64,000 nucleotides of DNA from an uncultured Lachnospiraceae bacterium (GTDB lineage: Bacteria; Bacillota; Clostridia; Lachnospirales; Lachnospiraceae), in contig CAJUBE010000015.1 of the NCBI GenBank assembly GCA_910584725.1, forward strand, positions 35,376 through 99,375, given 5' to 3'. The position numbers were made by a program, and so were the translations under genes. Below are positions 42,222-50,834 of this stretch, piece by piece (positions within the stretch are counted from its first letter, which is position 1; every line of letters begins with the position of its first letter). The notes under the pieces were generated by a model, which saw only the letters and a program-made list of their open reading frames with translations, had not been told where the DNA came from and made no database searches.

Positions 42222-43865
42222 GTGAAAAGGCGGAAACGGGGCATAAGAAGAGCGGCAGGACTGTTTGTAATTACCTTGTCGCTTGGCACAGGGCTATTGA
42301 CAGCCTGCGGAGCTGATGGCGCGGGCGGCGCAGGGATGGAAAGCGGGCAGGAAGCGGGAGAGCAGGCAGGCGGTCTGGCGGCAGACGAAGGACAGACAGG
42401 CGATGAACAGGCAGAACCGACTACTTTGATTTATGGCAGCGGCGACTACACCCGCATCAATCCGGCGCTGGATGAGCACGGCGAGATCAATCTGCTGCTC
42501 TTTGACGGGCTGACCGCGCACAACGGGAAAAATGAGGTTGTGCCCGGACTGGCGAAAAGCTGGGAGTTTGACGAGACGGCGTGCACGTATACCTTTTATC
42601 TGGAAGAGGGCGTTACGTGGCATGACGGAGAACCTTTTACGGCAGAGGATGTGAAGTTCACGATTGAAACGATCATGGACCCGGAAAACGCCTCCGAGAA
42701 CGCGCCCAATTATGAGGATGTGGAGGAAATCACGGTGACGGATGATCATACGATTTCGTTCCGGCTGTCCGCGCCGAATGTGGCTTTTCTGGATTACATG
42801 ACCATGGCGGTACTTCCCGAACACCTGCTTGCGGGGGAGGATATGCAGACTTCGGATTTCTTCCGCGCGCCGGTGGGAACAGGACCGTACAAGATGGAAA
42901 ACTGGGATATGGGGCAGGCGATTGTGCTGACAAAAAACGAGTCCTATTTCAAGGGGACGCCCCATATCGACAGGGTGATTTTTAAGATTGTGACGGACGA
43001 CAACGCGAAGACGCTGCAGATGGAAGCGGGGGAACTGGATCTGGCGCTCCTTCCGCCGAAAGCGGCGCAGACGTTTGAGAACCGGGAGGACTATGTCTGC
43101 TATCATATGCAGACCTCCGATTACAGAGGGATTCTCTTTAATTTTAACAATCCGTACTGGCAAAAAAACAGGGACATCATTCCCGCGGTCTGTTATGCGA
43201 TCGACAGACAGGCGATTGTGGACGCGGTGCTTTTGGGACAGGGAATGTCCGCCTACGGTCCGCTGCAGCGCAATATTTATAACAATGAGAATGTGGAGCA
43301 CTATGACTATAACCCGGAAAAGGCGGCGGAAATTCTCGAGTCTGCGGGATGTGTCAAAGGGGAGGACGGAATTTACACAAGAGACGGAGAGACGCTCTCC
43401 TTTGTGATCAGCGTGGGCGCCGGCGATCAGGTGCGGGCGGACATGGCGCAGGCGGCGGCACAGCAGATCCGGGCGGCAGGGATCGACTGCCGGGTGGAGA
43501 TTCCGACAAAGGTTGACTGGAACGGTCAAATGGCGTATCTGATCGGCTGGGGCAGCCCTTTTGATGCGGACGACCATACTTATAAAGTTTTTGGGACGGG
43601 AAAGGGCGCAAATTACAGCGGTTATTCCAATGCGGCGGTGGACCGGTATCTGACGCTGGCGCGCAGTTCTGACGATCCGCAGGTGCGCGCGGAAAATTAC
43701 GCCCGGTTTCAGGAGGAGCTGGCAAAAGACCCGGCGTATGCGTTTATCTGCTATATTGACGCTGATTATGTGGCGGACGCCTCGATTCAGGGCATTTCGC
43801 CCGAGACGGTGATGGGGCATCACGGCGTGGGGATTTTCTGGAATATTGCCGAGTGGACAAAGTGA
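42222..43865 (+). CDS. ABC transporter solute-binding lipoprotein (family 5, Nik/Opp type)
   Basis: 547 residues. GTG 42222 is preferred, five bases after GGAGG; ATG 42210 overlaps the ribosome site. Signal with lipobox LLTACG (about residue 27), low-complexity linker, then the SBP_bac_5 fold: NLLLFDGLTAHN, EEGVTWHDGEPFTAEDVKFTIE, GTGPYKMENW, RGILFNFNNPYWQ, IDRQAIVD and YSGYSNAAVDRYL. Family 5 binds peptides, nickel or sugars; position after larEBC favours nickel or a nickel chelate, an inference. The gene is flanked by repeat copies. Confidence 0.87.
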   Translation: MKRRKRGIRRAAGLFVITLSLGTGLLTACGADGAGGAGMESGQEAGEQAGGLAADEGQTGDEQAEPTTLIYGSGDYTRINPALDEHGEINLLLFDGLTAHNGKNEVVPGLAKSWEFDETACTYTFYLEEGVTWHDGEPFTAEDVKFTIETIMDPENASENAPNYEDVEEITVTDDHTISFRLSAPNVAFLDYMTMAVLPEHLLAGEDMQTSDFFRAPVGTGPYKMENWDMGQAIVLTKNESYFKGTPHIDRVIFKIVTDDNAKTLQMEAGELDLALLPPKAAQTFENREDYVCYHMQTSDYRGILFNFNNPYWQKNRDIIPAVCYAIDRQAIVDAVLLGQGMSAYGPLQRNIYNNENVEHYDYNPEKAAEILESAGCVKGEDGIYTRDGETLSFVISVGAGDQVRADMAQAAAQQIRAAGIDCRVEIPTKVDWNGQMAYLIGWGSPFDADDHTYKVFGTGKGANYSGYSNAAVDRYLTLARSSDDPQVRAENYARFQEELAKDPAYAFICYIDADYVADASIQGISPETVMGHHGVGIFWNIAEWTK

Positions 43866-43868
43866 GAA

Positions 43869-43980
43869 ACGCAAAAAGTACTTCTAACCATTCACAGTAG
43901 AGGCTGCTCCGTAAAGTCAGCATAGCTGACTTGGAAGTACTAAGTTTTGCGTGAGAGAATGTCTGAAAAGCGACATTCTC
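43869..43980 (+). repeat. Modular palindromic repeat, copy 8 (inner module III)
   Basis: ACGCAAAA (43869-43876)/TTTTGCGT (43945-43952): both arms differ from other copies yet still pair. Inner degenerate module II-like stretch plus module III (GTCAGC-AT-AGCTGAC). Trailing hairpin GAGAATGTC/GACATTCTC (43955-43980) shows compensatory change. Confidence 0.85.
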
Positions 43981-44002
43981 CGTTCGATTGTGGAGGACAA
44001 GA

Positions 44003-44773
44003 ATGGATGTGCTCAAGGTTGAAAATCTCTCGGTCAGCTTTTACAGACCTGAGGGGGAAATAGAGGCTGTGAAGAATGTCAGCTTTTCCCTGCGGGAAGG
44101 AGAAATTCTGGCCATCATGGGGGAGACGGGCTGCGGGAAAAGTGTGCTGTGCAAAAGCATACTGAAACTTTTGCCGGATATCGCCAAAAGAAAGGCGGGT
44201 CATATTTATGTCAGAGGAGAAGAGATTACAGAGTATTCGGAAAAGCAGATGCAAAAACTGCGCGGCAGTTTCTTTTCCATGGTGTTCCAGAATCCTATGA
44301 CGGCGCTGCATCCCTGCATGTCCGTGGGGGAGCAGATCACCGAGGCGCTGCGTCTGCGGCAGCCGACGCTTTCTAAAAGGGAGCGGCGGCAAAGAGCGGT
44401 GGAACTGATGGAGCTGGTGGGGCTGGATCACCCGGCGGAGCGGGCAAAGCAGTATCCCTCTCAGCTTTCGGGCGGCATGGCGCAGAGATGTGTGATCGCC
44501 ATTGCTTTGGCGGCTGAACCGGCTGTCCTGTTTGCAGATGAAGCGACCACGGCGTTGGATGTGACGGTGCAGGCGCAGATCTTAGAGCTGTTTCTGGAAC
44601 TGCGAAACAGGATGGGCATGTCCATCGTTCTGATAACGCATAATCCGGGTGTGGCAGCGCTGACCGCGGATCGTGTGGCGTTGATGAAGTACGGAGAGAT
44701 TACCGGAATCGGGGATGTGGAGGAGATTTTTGAAAAATTTGGGTATAATCAGAATCTTATATCATGCGGGTAA
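44003..44773 (+). CDS. ABC transporter ATPase (Nik/Opp D type)
   Basis: 256 residues, ATG 44003 after GGAGG. Walker A GETGCGKS (about 39), Q-loop FQNPMTALHP, ABC signature LSGGMAQR, Walker B AVLFADEATTALD, H-loop THNPG. It belongs to the NikD/DppD/OppD ATPases, which normally pair with a second ATPase (NikE/OppF). No second ATPase is seen in the window, so it either forms a homodimer or uses a partner encoded elsewhere. The end overlaps the next gene. Confidence 0.9.
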   Translation: MDVLKVENLSVSFYRPEGEIEAVKNVSFSLREGEILAIMGETGCGKSVLCKSILKLLPDIAKRKAGHIYVRGEEITEYSEKQMQKLRGSFFSMVFQNPMTALHPCMSVGEQITEALRLRQPTLSKRERRQRAVELMELVGLDHPAERAKQYPSQLSGGMAQRCVIAIALAAEPAVLFADEATTALDVTVQAQILELFLELRNRMGMSIVLITHNPGVAALTADRVALMKYGEITGIGDVEEIFEKFGYNQNLISCG

Positions 44774-45734
44774 ATTTCTCCTGAGTATTTTAGTTTTGTC
44801 TGTTTTTGTATTTACCATTTCCAGACTTGCGCCGGGAGACCCGCTCTATGCATATTACGGGGAGCGGCTGGAAAAGATGGGCACGGCGGAACAGGAGCAG
44901 GCCAGAGCGCGTCTCGGACTGGATGAGCCGATTCCCGTGCAGTATGCGCGCTGGCTGCAGGGGGCGCTTCGCGGCGATTTCGGCATCTCCTATCAGTATA
45001 AGACGGATGTGAAGGAAGTGATTGCCGTGCGGATTGGCAACACCCTTCTTCTGGGAGGGCTGGGCTTTGTGCTGATCTTTGTGCTGGCGCTCCTGCTTGG
45101 TCTGTTTTGCGCGTGGAGAGAGGATCGGGCGGTTGACCGATTGATCTGCAAAATCGGCACAGTTACAAGCTGTATCCCTGAGTTCTGGCTTTCTCTGCTC
45201 CTGCTCCTGGTGTTTGCGGTATGGCTTGGCTGGCTGCCGGGCTCCGGGGCGTATTCTGTCGGAAAAGAAAGGAGTCTGTCGGACAGGGCGTTGCATCTGA
45301 TTTTGCCGCTTGCCGTGGTGGTGTTGGGACACCTGTGGTATTATGCTTTTCAGGTACGCAACAGGCTGTTGGAGGAGGTGCGGGCGGACTATGTGCTGCT
45401 TGCCAGAATGAAAGGACTTTCGGGGAAACAAGTGCTGCGCCGTCACTGCCTGCGCAGCGCAATGCCTTCTTATTTAAGTATGATGGCGATAGCCTTTCCT
45501 CACATTCTCGGGGGAACCTATGTGGTGGAAACGGTATTTTCCTATCCGGGAATCGGCACGCTGGCTTATGAGAGCGCCAGATATAAAGATTATAACCTGT
45601 TGATGGTGATAAGCCTGCTTACGGGGATCATGGTTACTTTTTGCAGTATGCTTGCGCAGGGCATTAACGGACGGATCGATCCGCGGACACGCGGGTCTGT
45701 CACAGTGGGAAGAGGGGAGGCGGACAGGCTGTGA
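44715..45734 (+). CDS. ABC transporter permease (Nik/Opp B type)
   Basis: 339 residues with six membrane segments and the BPD_transp_1 pattern (APGDPL, HILPL-like LHLILPLAVVVLG, LARMKGLSGKQVLRRH EAA-loop, ETVFSYPGIGTLAY). The start is uncertain: ATG 44715 overlaps the ATPase gene by 59 bases, while TTG 44730 has GGAGG at suitable spacing. It ends with GTGA shared with the next gene, so translation is coupled. Confidence 0.87.
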   Translation: MWRRFLKNLGIIRILYHAGKFLLSILVLSVFVFTISRLAPGDPLYAYYGERLEKMGTAEQEQARARLGLDEPIPVQYARWLQGALRGDFGISYQYKTDVKEVIAVRIGNTLLLGGLGFVLIFVLALLLGLFCAWREDRAVDRLICKIGTVTSCIPEFWLSLLLLLVFAVWLGWLPGSGAYSVGKERSLSDRALHLILPLAVVVLGHLWYYAFQVRNRLLEEVRADYVLLARMKGLSGKQVLRRHCLRSAMPSYLSMMAIAFPHILGGTYVVETVFSYPGIGTLAYESARYKDYNLLMVISLLTGIMVTFCSMLAQGINGRIDPRTRGSVTVGRGEADRL

Positions 45735-46585
45735 AAAGGAAATTTCCGATTTTATCTCTGCTCACATTGACTATTATAGTCATCCATTGCTTTGCCTGTG
45801 GTCTGATTATGACAAAAGATCCGCTTTATATGGATCTGGTGCACTGTAACGAGGCACCGGGAAAAGAATTTCTTTTTGGTACGGACACCATGGGACGTGA
45901 TATTTTCTCCATGATCTGGTACGGCGGCAGGATTTCTCTGACGATTGGATTTCTTGCAACCCTGCTCTCCACGGTTCTGGCAGTTTTTGTGGGGAGCATA
46001 AGCGGCTGTGCGCCTGCCCGGGCGGACGGCATTCTCATGAGACTGACGGAGCTGATTTTAAGCGTTCCAGGTCTTTTGCTGACGGTTTTTCTGCAGGCTG
46101 TTTTTGGCAGGGCCAATGTGTACAGCCTGTCCGTTGTGATCGGACTGACGGGCTGGATGAGTATGGCGAAGGTGGTGCGGACGGAAGTTTTACAGCTCAA
46201 AAATGCGGACTATGTGCTGGCGGCAAAATGTCTGGGCGGCGGTTTTTTTCATGTGCTGTTTTGCCATCTTGCGCCCAATTTTTTCCCGTCTGTTCTGTTT
46301 ATGGCAATTATGAATGTGAGAAATGCCATTGTGGCGGAATCTACTTTGAGCTTTATGGGGCTGGGGCTTCCGGTGGAAACGGTTTCCTGGGGCAGTATGC
46401 TTTCCCTGTCGGAAAATGCGCTTTTTTCCCGCTCCTGGTGGGTTATTCTGGTTCCCGGTGTCTTTCTGGTGGGAACGCTGCTTTGCCTGACAAACCTTGG
46501 AAATTATATGAGGGGGAGCACGAATAAAAGACACAGTAATCTGGGATGCGAAAAAAAGGATAAAAAAAATAGGAAAGAAATATAA
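45731..46585 (+). CDS. ABC transporter permease (Nik/Opp C type)
   Basis: 284 residues starting at GTG 45731, overlapping the previous stop (GTGA) with GGGGAGG upstream. Motifs FGTDTMGRDIFSMIWYGGRISLTIGF, EAA loop DYVLAAKCLGGGFFHVLFCHLAPN and AESTLSFMGLGLPVETVSWGSML. Six membrane helices. The tail after about residue 262 is lysine-rich and unusual, where the second ATPase gene would normally begin; a deletion of that gene is possible. Confidence 0.87.
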   Translation: MKRKFPILSLLTLTIIVIHCFACGLIMTKDPLYMDLVHCNEAPGKEFLFGTDTMGRDIFSMIWYGGRISLTIGFLATLLSTVLAVFVGSISGCAPARADGILMRLTELILSVPGLLLTVFLQAVFGRANVYSLSVVIGLTGWMSMAKVVRTEVLQLKNADYVLAAKCLGGGFFHVLFCHLAPNFFPSVLFMAIMNVRNAIVAESTLSFMGLGLPVETVSWGSMLSLSENALFSRSWWVILVPGVFLVGTLLCLTNLGNYMRGSTNKRHSNLGCEKKDKKNRKEI

Positions 46586-46782
46586 AATAATTATAAAAAA
46601 GTCGAAGCGGTGTGGTATAATGGACTTGTAACTATTGATTTTTAATAACTTAGATGAATTAGGTGCACTATTGCTAAATCGCTTTCTGCTAGTCTTCGCT
46701 TACTTTTACCGATTCGACTTTAGTCTGTTTATCTATCTTATTAATCCAGTATGTAATCCATTATACGAACGGGGGAAACTTT

Positions 46783-48816
46783 ATGGGAAAAGGCAAGGAA
46801 GAGCAGGCAGAAAAGGTTTCAAAGGGAAAAAGCGGAAAAGATGACGGACGTTTTATCGGTATTGGAGAGAAAATTTCAAAGCGCTTCGGCAGGGTTATTA
46901 TGATCTGCTGTATTGTTTTGGGCGTGATCACATCGGTTTTGAGCTATTTTTCTTCAATCAGCGCCGTATCGGAGACGATCAATGACACGTCAGAAGTGGC
47001 GGCAAATTATGTTTCAGCCGCGCTGCGGGAATTTGTAGCGATTGCTTACGAGACGGGCAGTATTGCAAGGCTCGCTGATCCGGAGAAAACGACAGAGGAA
47101 AAGAAGGCTATTTTAGACCAGAGGATTAAAGATCATAATTTCGACGGCGGATATCTGATTGACAGCAGCGGGGTGGATGTCATTACAGGGCAGGATCTTT
47201 CTGACAGGGCGTACTTTAAGGAAAGCATGAAAGGAAATACCTATATTTCCACACCGGCTTACAGCGAAGTGACGGGCAAAGTATCCTATGTGGTTTCGGC
47301 GCCGCTGTGGGAAGGCGGCATTCCCGGAACGACTCCGGTAGGCGTCATCGCCTACGTGCCTAACGGTGAGTTCTTGAATGATATCATGCGTTCTATAAAG
47401 GTCGGAGAGGGCGGCACTGCTTTTATGCTGGATAAAAACGGCATTACGATTGCGGATTTAGACTCCTCTCTGGTCGGTGTGGAGGACAGTGTGGCGCTTG
47501 GCGATACGAATCCGAAGCTTAAGAAGTACAGCGCTATCTGTAAAAAAATGATTGCCGGAGAAGACGGTACAGGTACATATAGCTATAATGGCAAGACAAA
47601 GGTAGTCGCCTATTCTCCGGTCCCCGATACGGATGGCTGGAGTATCGGCGTAGCGGCTGTGAGAAATGAATTTTTGCGGATGTTTGCCATTTCGCTTGTG
47701 CTTACGCTTATCTTCGTAGTGGCATTTACAGTGTATGGCATTAAAGTCGGTGTGAAGCTGGGACATGCGGTTGCCGCACCCCTTAGCAGGACGGTAGAAA
47801 GACTTGAGCTTTTGGCGGAAGGCGATATCCACTCGGCGGTACCTGAGCCGACGGAGAACGACGAAACAAAGATTCTGTTGGATTGTCTGGCGGAGACAAT
47901 ACGTGACCTGAATACGATTATCACGGGTATCAGCAGCGATCTGGCGGAACTGGCGGACGGTAATTTTATGATCGATGTGGAAGAGAATTACAAAGGAGAT
48001 TTTGCACAGATTAGCGATTCCTTCCGGGATATTGTCGGGTCACTCAGCACGGCTCTCGGAGAAATAGACACCAATGCGGAAAGCGTCAGAAAAGGCGCAA
48101 CAGATCTGGCGGGCGCGTCCCAGCTTCTGGCGGAGGGAGCGACGGATCAGGCGAGCGCGATTGAAGAATTGACGGCAACCATGACGGATATATCGGAAAA
48201 GATTCATACCAATGCCGAAAATGCGGCGAAAGCAAAGAGAGTGGTGACAGGTATGAACGATCAGGTGAGCGAGAGTAACGCGCAGATGAAACAGAGTACG
48301 GAAGCTATGGAACGGATCAGGGAGGCATCCGATAAGATAGCGGAAATCATCAGCAGTATTGAAGAAATTGCATCTCAGACGAACCTGCTTGCACTCAATG
48401 CGTCTATCGAGGCAGCGAGAGCAGGCGAGGCGGGAAAAGGCTTTGCGGTGGTTGCCACCCAGGTCGGTACGCTTTCCGAGCAGAGCAGCGAAGCGGCAAA
48501 GAATACGAAACAGTTGATCCAGAATGCGATTCAGGCGGTAGAGGACGGAACAAAGCTGGCAAATTCCACGGCGGAGTCATTGCTGCTTGTGGTTGAGAAT
48601 GCGAAGACGGTGGGCGAAGCGATCGATGAGATCGCGGTAGCTTCTGAAGAGCAGGCGGATGCTACGGCACAGATCACGGAGGGCGTCAATCAGATCGCGC
48701 AGGTTGTGGAGTCCAACTCCGCTACTTCCGAGGAGAGTGCGGCGGCATCTCAGGAGCTGTCGACGCAGGCGGATCTGTTGAAAGAATTGGTAGACAGGTT
48801 CAAATATCAGGTATAG
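46783..48816 (+). CDS. Methyl-accepting chemotaxis protein with dCache sensor
   Basis: 677 residues. TM1 about 38-62, an extracellular double-Cache-like sensor (about 63-300: DRAYFKESMKGNTYISTPAYSEVTGKVSYVVSAPLW is typical of amino-acid or carboxylate binding), TM2 about 305-327, HAMP and a methylation/signal region with the hairpin tip EIASQTNLLALNASIEAARAGEAGKGFAVVATQVGTLSEQS. No other chemotaxis or flagellar gene is here. ATG 46783 follows a GGGGGA stretch. A -10 TATAAT lies at about 46615. Confidence 0.92.
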   Translation: MGKGKEEQAEKVSKGKSGKDDGRFIGIGEKISKRFGRVIMICCIVLGVITSVLSYFSSISAVSETINDTSEVAANYVSAALREFVAIAYETGSIARLADPEKTTEEKKAILDQRIKDHNFDGGYLIDSSGVDVITGQDLSDRAYFKESMKGNTYISTPAYSEVTGKVSYVVSAPLWEGGIPGTTPVGVIAYVPNGEFLNDIMRSIKVGEGGTAFMLDKNGITIADLDSSLVGVEDSVALGDTNPKLKKYSAICKKMIAGEDGTGTYSYNGKTKVVAYSPVPDTDGWSIGVAAVRNEFLRMFAISLVLTLIFVVAFTVYGIKVGVKLGHAVAAPLSRTVERLELLAEGDIHSAVPEPTENDETKILLDCLAETIRDLNTIITGISSDLAELADGNFMIDVEENYKGDFAQISDSFRDIVGSLSTALGEIDTNAESVRKGATDLAGASQLLAEGATDQASAIEELTATMTDISEKIHTNAENAAKAKRVVTGMNDQVSESNAQMKQSTEAMERIREASDKIAEIISSIEEIASQTNLLALNASIEAARAGEAGKGFAVVATQVGTLSEQSSEAAKNTKQLIQNAIQAVEDGTKLANSTAESLLLVVENAKTVGEAIDEIAVASEEQADATAQITEGVNQIAQVVESNSATSEESAAASQELSTQADLLKELVDRFKYQV

Positions 48817-48828
48817 ATAATGTCATTC

Positions 48829-48868
48829 AAAGGCAGCGGCGTCCACATGAAACGCCGCTGCCTTTTTC
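48829..48868 (+). terminator. Intrinsic terminator after the chemoreceptor
   Basis: AAGGCAGCGGCGT-CCACATGAA-ACGCCGCTGCCTTTTT: a long GC-rich stem followed by five U residues, a strong textbook terminator. Confidence 0.9.
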
Positions 48869-48892
48869 TATGGAAAAGCGCGATTCGGAAGA

Positions 48893-48921
48893 TTTACGAA
48901 AATACGAAACTATGTTATAAT
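48893..48921 (+). promoter_or_regulatory. Promoter of the diguanylate cyclase gene
   Basis: -35 TTTACG (48893-48898), 17-base spacer, -10 TATAAT (48916-48921). Leaves a leader of about 150 bases. Confidence 0.5.
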
Positions 48922-49075
48922 GCCCAAATGAGAGCGCACTGCTCCTTTATGATAAATATGGATTACAGATTATTATGGATGATTTTTCAGAGATTCCGAT
49001 ACCCCATGGAAAATGCTCGGAGGTCAAAAACAGATATTTGGAATACGCGTTTAACAGAAAGCAGGTTTTTAAGAG

Positions 49076-50359
49076 GTGAAAAAGATTTTAAAAGGAAGCA
49101 GCTTTTTCTGGGCTCTGCTTAAAATGAATATGCTGCCGCTTATTTTACTTACATTGGTAATCACAACATTCAGTGCCGTCCGGTTTGCCGCTTCCTTAAA
49201 CGTGGAAACTAAGAACGGGCTTGTGAATTTAAGCCACACAGTTGTTACGCTGTATGATACGGTTTATGAAGGGGATTACCATGCGGTTGAAAAAGACGGA
49301 ACGGTTTATCTCATGAAAGGGGATCATACGCTGAATGACAGTTTTACAATTATTGATTCCATAAAAGCGGAAACAGGAGTTGACATTACGGTCTTTTACC
49401 AGGATACCCGTATCATTACCACGATTCGGACGGATAACGGCGAGCGCGTGATCGGGACAAAAGCAAATGCTACGGTGGTGGAGGATGTATTGAAAGGCGG
49501 ACAGCCGCATTTTTATGCGAGCACCATGGTAGAGGACGTTCGTTATTTTTCCTATTATGAGCCGCTCTACGATGCGAATGGGACATGCATCGGCATGATT
49601 TTCCTTGGCAAACCTTCGGCGCAGGTGGAAGAGCTGGTTTCCGGTTCTCTCAAGCCCATTATTGTATGCGGAATATTAACCATGCTGATTGCCTGTCTGG
49701 TGACGATCCGCTTTTCCGGGAGGCTGGTGAATGCCATCCGCGAGATGGAGTTGTTTCTGGTTGCCATCGCAAAAGGGGATCTCCATGAGGAACTGGATCA
49801 GAAAGTTTTGGAGCGCAAGGATGAATTGGGGGAGATGAGCCGCTACCTGATTAAGACGCAGAAATCGCTGCAGAAGCTGGTAGAGCAGGATATTCTGACC
49901 GGCCTGTACAACCGCAGGAGCGGAGAAAAACTTTTAAAGCGCGTCTGTGAGAATTACACGAAAGATGGGACACCGTTTTGTGTCGCCATAGGGGATGTGG
50001 ATCACTTTAAAAATGTCAATGATACATATGGGCATGAATGTGGAGATGTGGCTCTTACAGAACTCTCTTCGCGGATGAAGGAGCATATGAGGGGACATGG
50101 TTTTGTGGCCAGATGGGGCGGAGAGGAAATGCTTCTTGTGTATGACGGCATGCATCTGGAAACGGCAGCAAACTACATGCAGGAACTTCTGGACGCGATC
50201 CGCACCAAGCCTATTGTATATGGAGATGTGAACTTAAACATTACGATGACCTTTGGTCTTACAGAAGGAAACGGCGATAAAATCGAGCACATTGTCCGGG
50301 ATGCGGACGAGAAGTTATATCGGGGGAAAAACAGTGGCAGGAATCAAATCGTGGTCTGA
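49076..50359 (+). CDS. Membrane diguanylate cyclase (Cache-like sensor plus GGDEF)
   Basis: 427 residues from GTG 49076 (weak ribosome site). TM1 about 17-38, an extracellular Cache-type region (about 39-195: DITVFYQDTRIITTI, YFSYYEPLYDANGTCIGMIFLG), TM2 about 196-215, a HAMP-like linker and a GGDEF domain with signature RWGGEEM (GGEEM variant), plus DVDHFKNVNDTYGHECGD. The RxxD inhibitory site just before the signature is absent. It should make cyclic di-GMP in response to an external signal. Confidence 0.88.
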   Translation: MKKILKGSSFFWALLKMNMLPLILLTLVITTFSAVRFAASLNVETKNGLVNLSHTVVTLYDTVYEGDYHAVEKDGTVYLMKGDHTLNDSFTIIDSIKAETGVDITVFYQDTRIITTIRTDNGERVIGTKANATVVEDVLKGGQPHFYASTMVEDVRYFSYYEPLYDANGTCIGMIFLGKPSAQVEELVSGSLKPIIVCGILTMLIACLVTIRFSGRLVNAIREMELFLVAIAKGDLHEELDQKVLERKDELGEMSRYLIKTQKSLQKLVEQDILTGLYNRRSGEKLLKRVCENYTKDGTPFCVAIGDVDHFKNVNDTYGHECGDVALTELSSRMKEHMRGHGFVARWGGEEMLLVYDGMHLETAANYMQELLDAIRTKPIVYGDVNLNITMTFGLTEGNGDKIEHIVRDADEKLYRGKNSGRNQIVV

Positions 50360-50415
50360 AATACAGGATGACACTCAATTTTGAGAGGGGAAAATCTGTC
50401 AGGGAAAATGATTTT

Positions 50416-50447
50416 GCGGCGCAGGAGTAGTGAATCTTCTGCGCCGC
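50416..50447. terminator. Hairpin between convergent genes
   Basis: GCGGCGCAG and CTGCGCCGC at 50416-50424 and 50439-50447, a bidirectional terminator-like hairpin with little U-run. Confidence 0.55.
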
Positions 50448-50469
50448 CTGTGTTGTATCGACTGCACTT

Positions 50470-50664
50470 TTACTGTATATAGTTCTCTGCCTTTTGTGTG
50501 TTCCGCCTATTTCTTGAGATTGATATAAGAAAATAGAAGAACAAAGCGCTGACGGATATTCTGGTAAAAACTTCAGCGATCTGTTCACCAAGAGCGACTG
50601 AAAGTATCATGCGCACCGCGATAATTCCTGCCATAGCTGCTACTGCAATAAATGCCTTTTTCAT
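50470..50664 (-). CDS. Small membrane protein
   Basis: 64 residues from ATG 50664 (AAAGGAGATATC upstream). Two hydrophobic segments (FIAVAAMAGIIAVRMILSVAL, ISVSALFFYFLISI), so likely an integral membrane protein, ending in a charged tail. No family recognised. The longer in-frame extension lacks a ribosome site. Confidence 0.6.
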   Translation of the reverse strand: MKKAFIAVAAMAGIIAVRMILSVALGEQIAEVFTRISVSALFFYFLISISRNRRNTQKAENYIQ

Positions 50665-50834
50665 AGTTTGATATCTCCTTTTTGTTGTCGTATTTTGAGG
50701 TGTTTTGTTTTCTGGATTAAGGATATCAAATATGGGAAAAGGCATCCATTGATGTAGCTTACATTTCGGAATCGTAACTTACATTTGTGTAAGGTTACAT
50801 GTTTTTTGCCTGTCAGGCATTTCTTTGCGGGGCG

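Noticed and set aside
42294..43874. 526-codon minus-strand open frame opposite the solute-binding protein
   Set aside because: Shadow frame rich in Arg and His; the plus-strand gene has a lipobox, family motifs and a good ribosome site.
3445..43980. Palindromic repeats considered as a CRISPR array
   Set aside because: Copies are dispersed at gene ends, differ inside, and have no regular spacers or cas genes.
46635..46844. 69-codon frame before the chemoreceptor
   Set aside because: Overlaps the promoter leader and the start of the chemoreceptor in another frame; nothing supports translation.
48820..49122. 100-codon plus-strand frame after the chemoreceptor
   Set aside because: Crosses an intrinsic terminator and the promoter of the next gene, no ribosome site, no recognisable composition.
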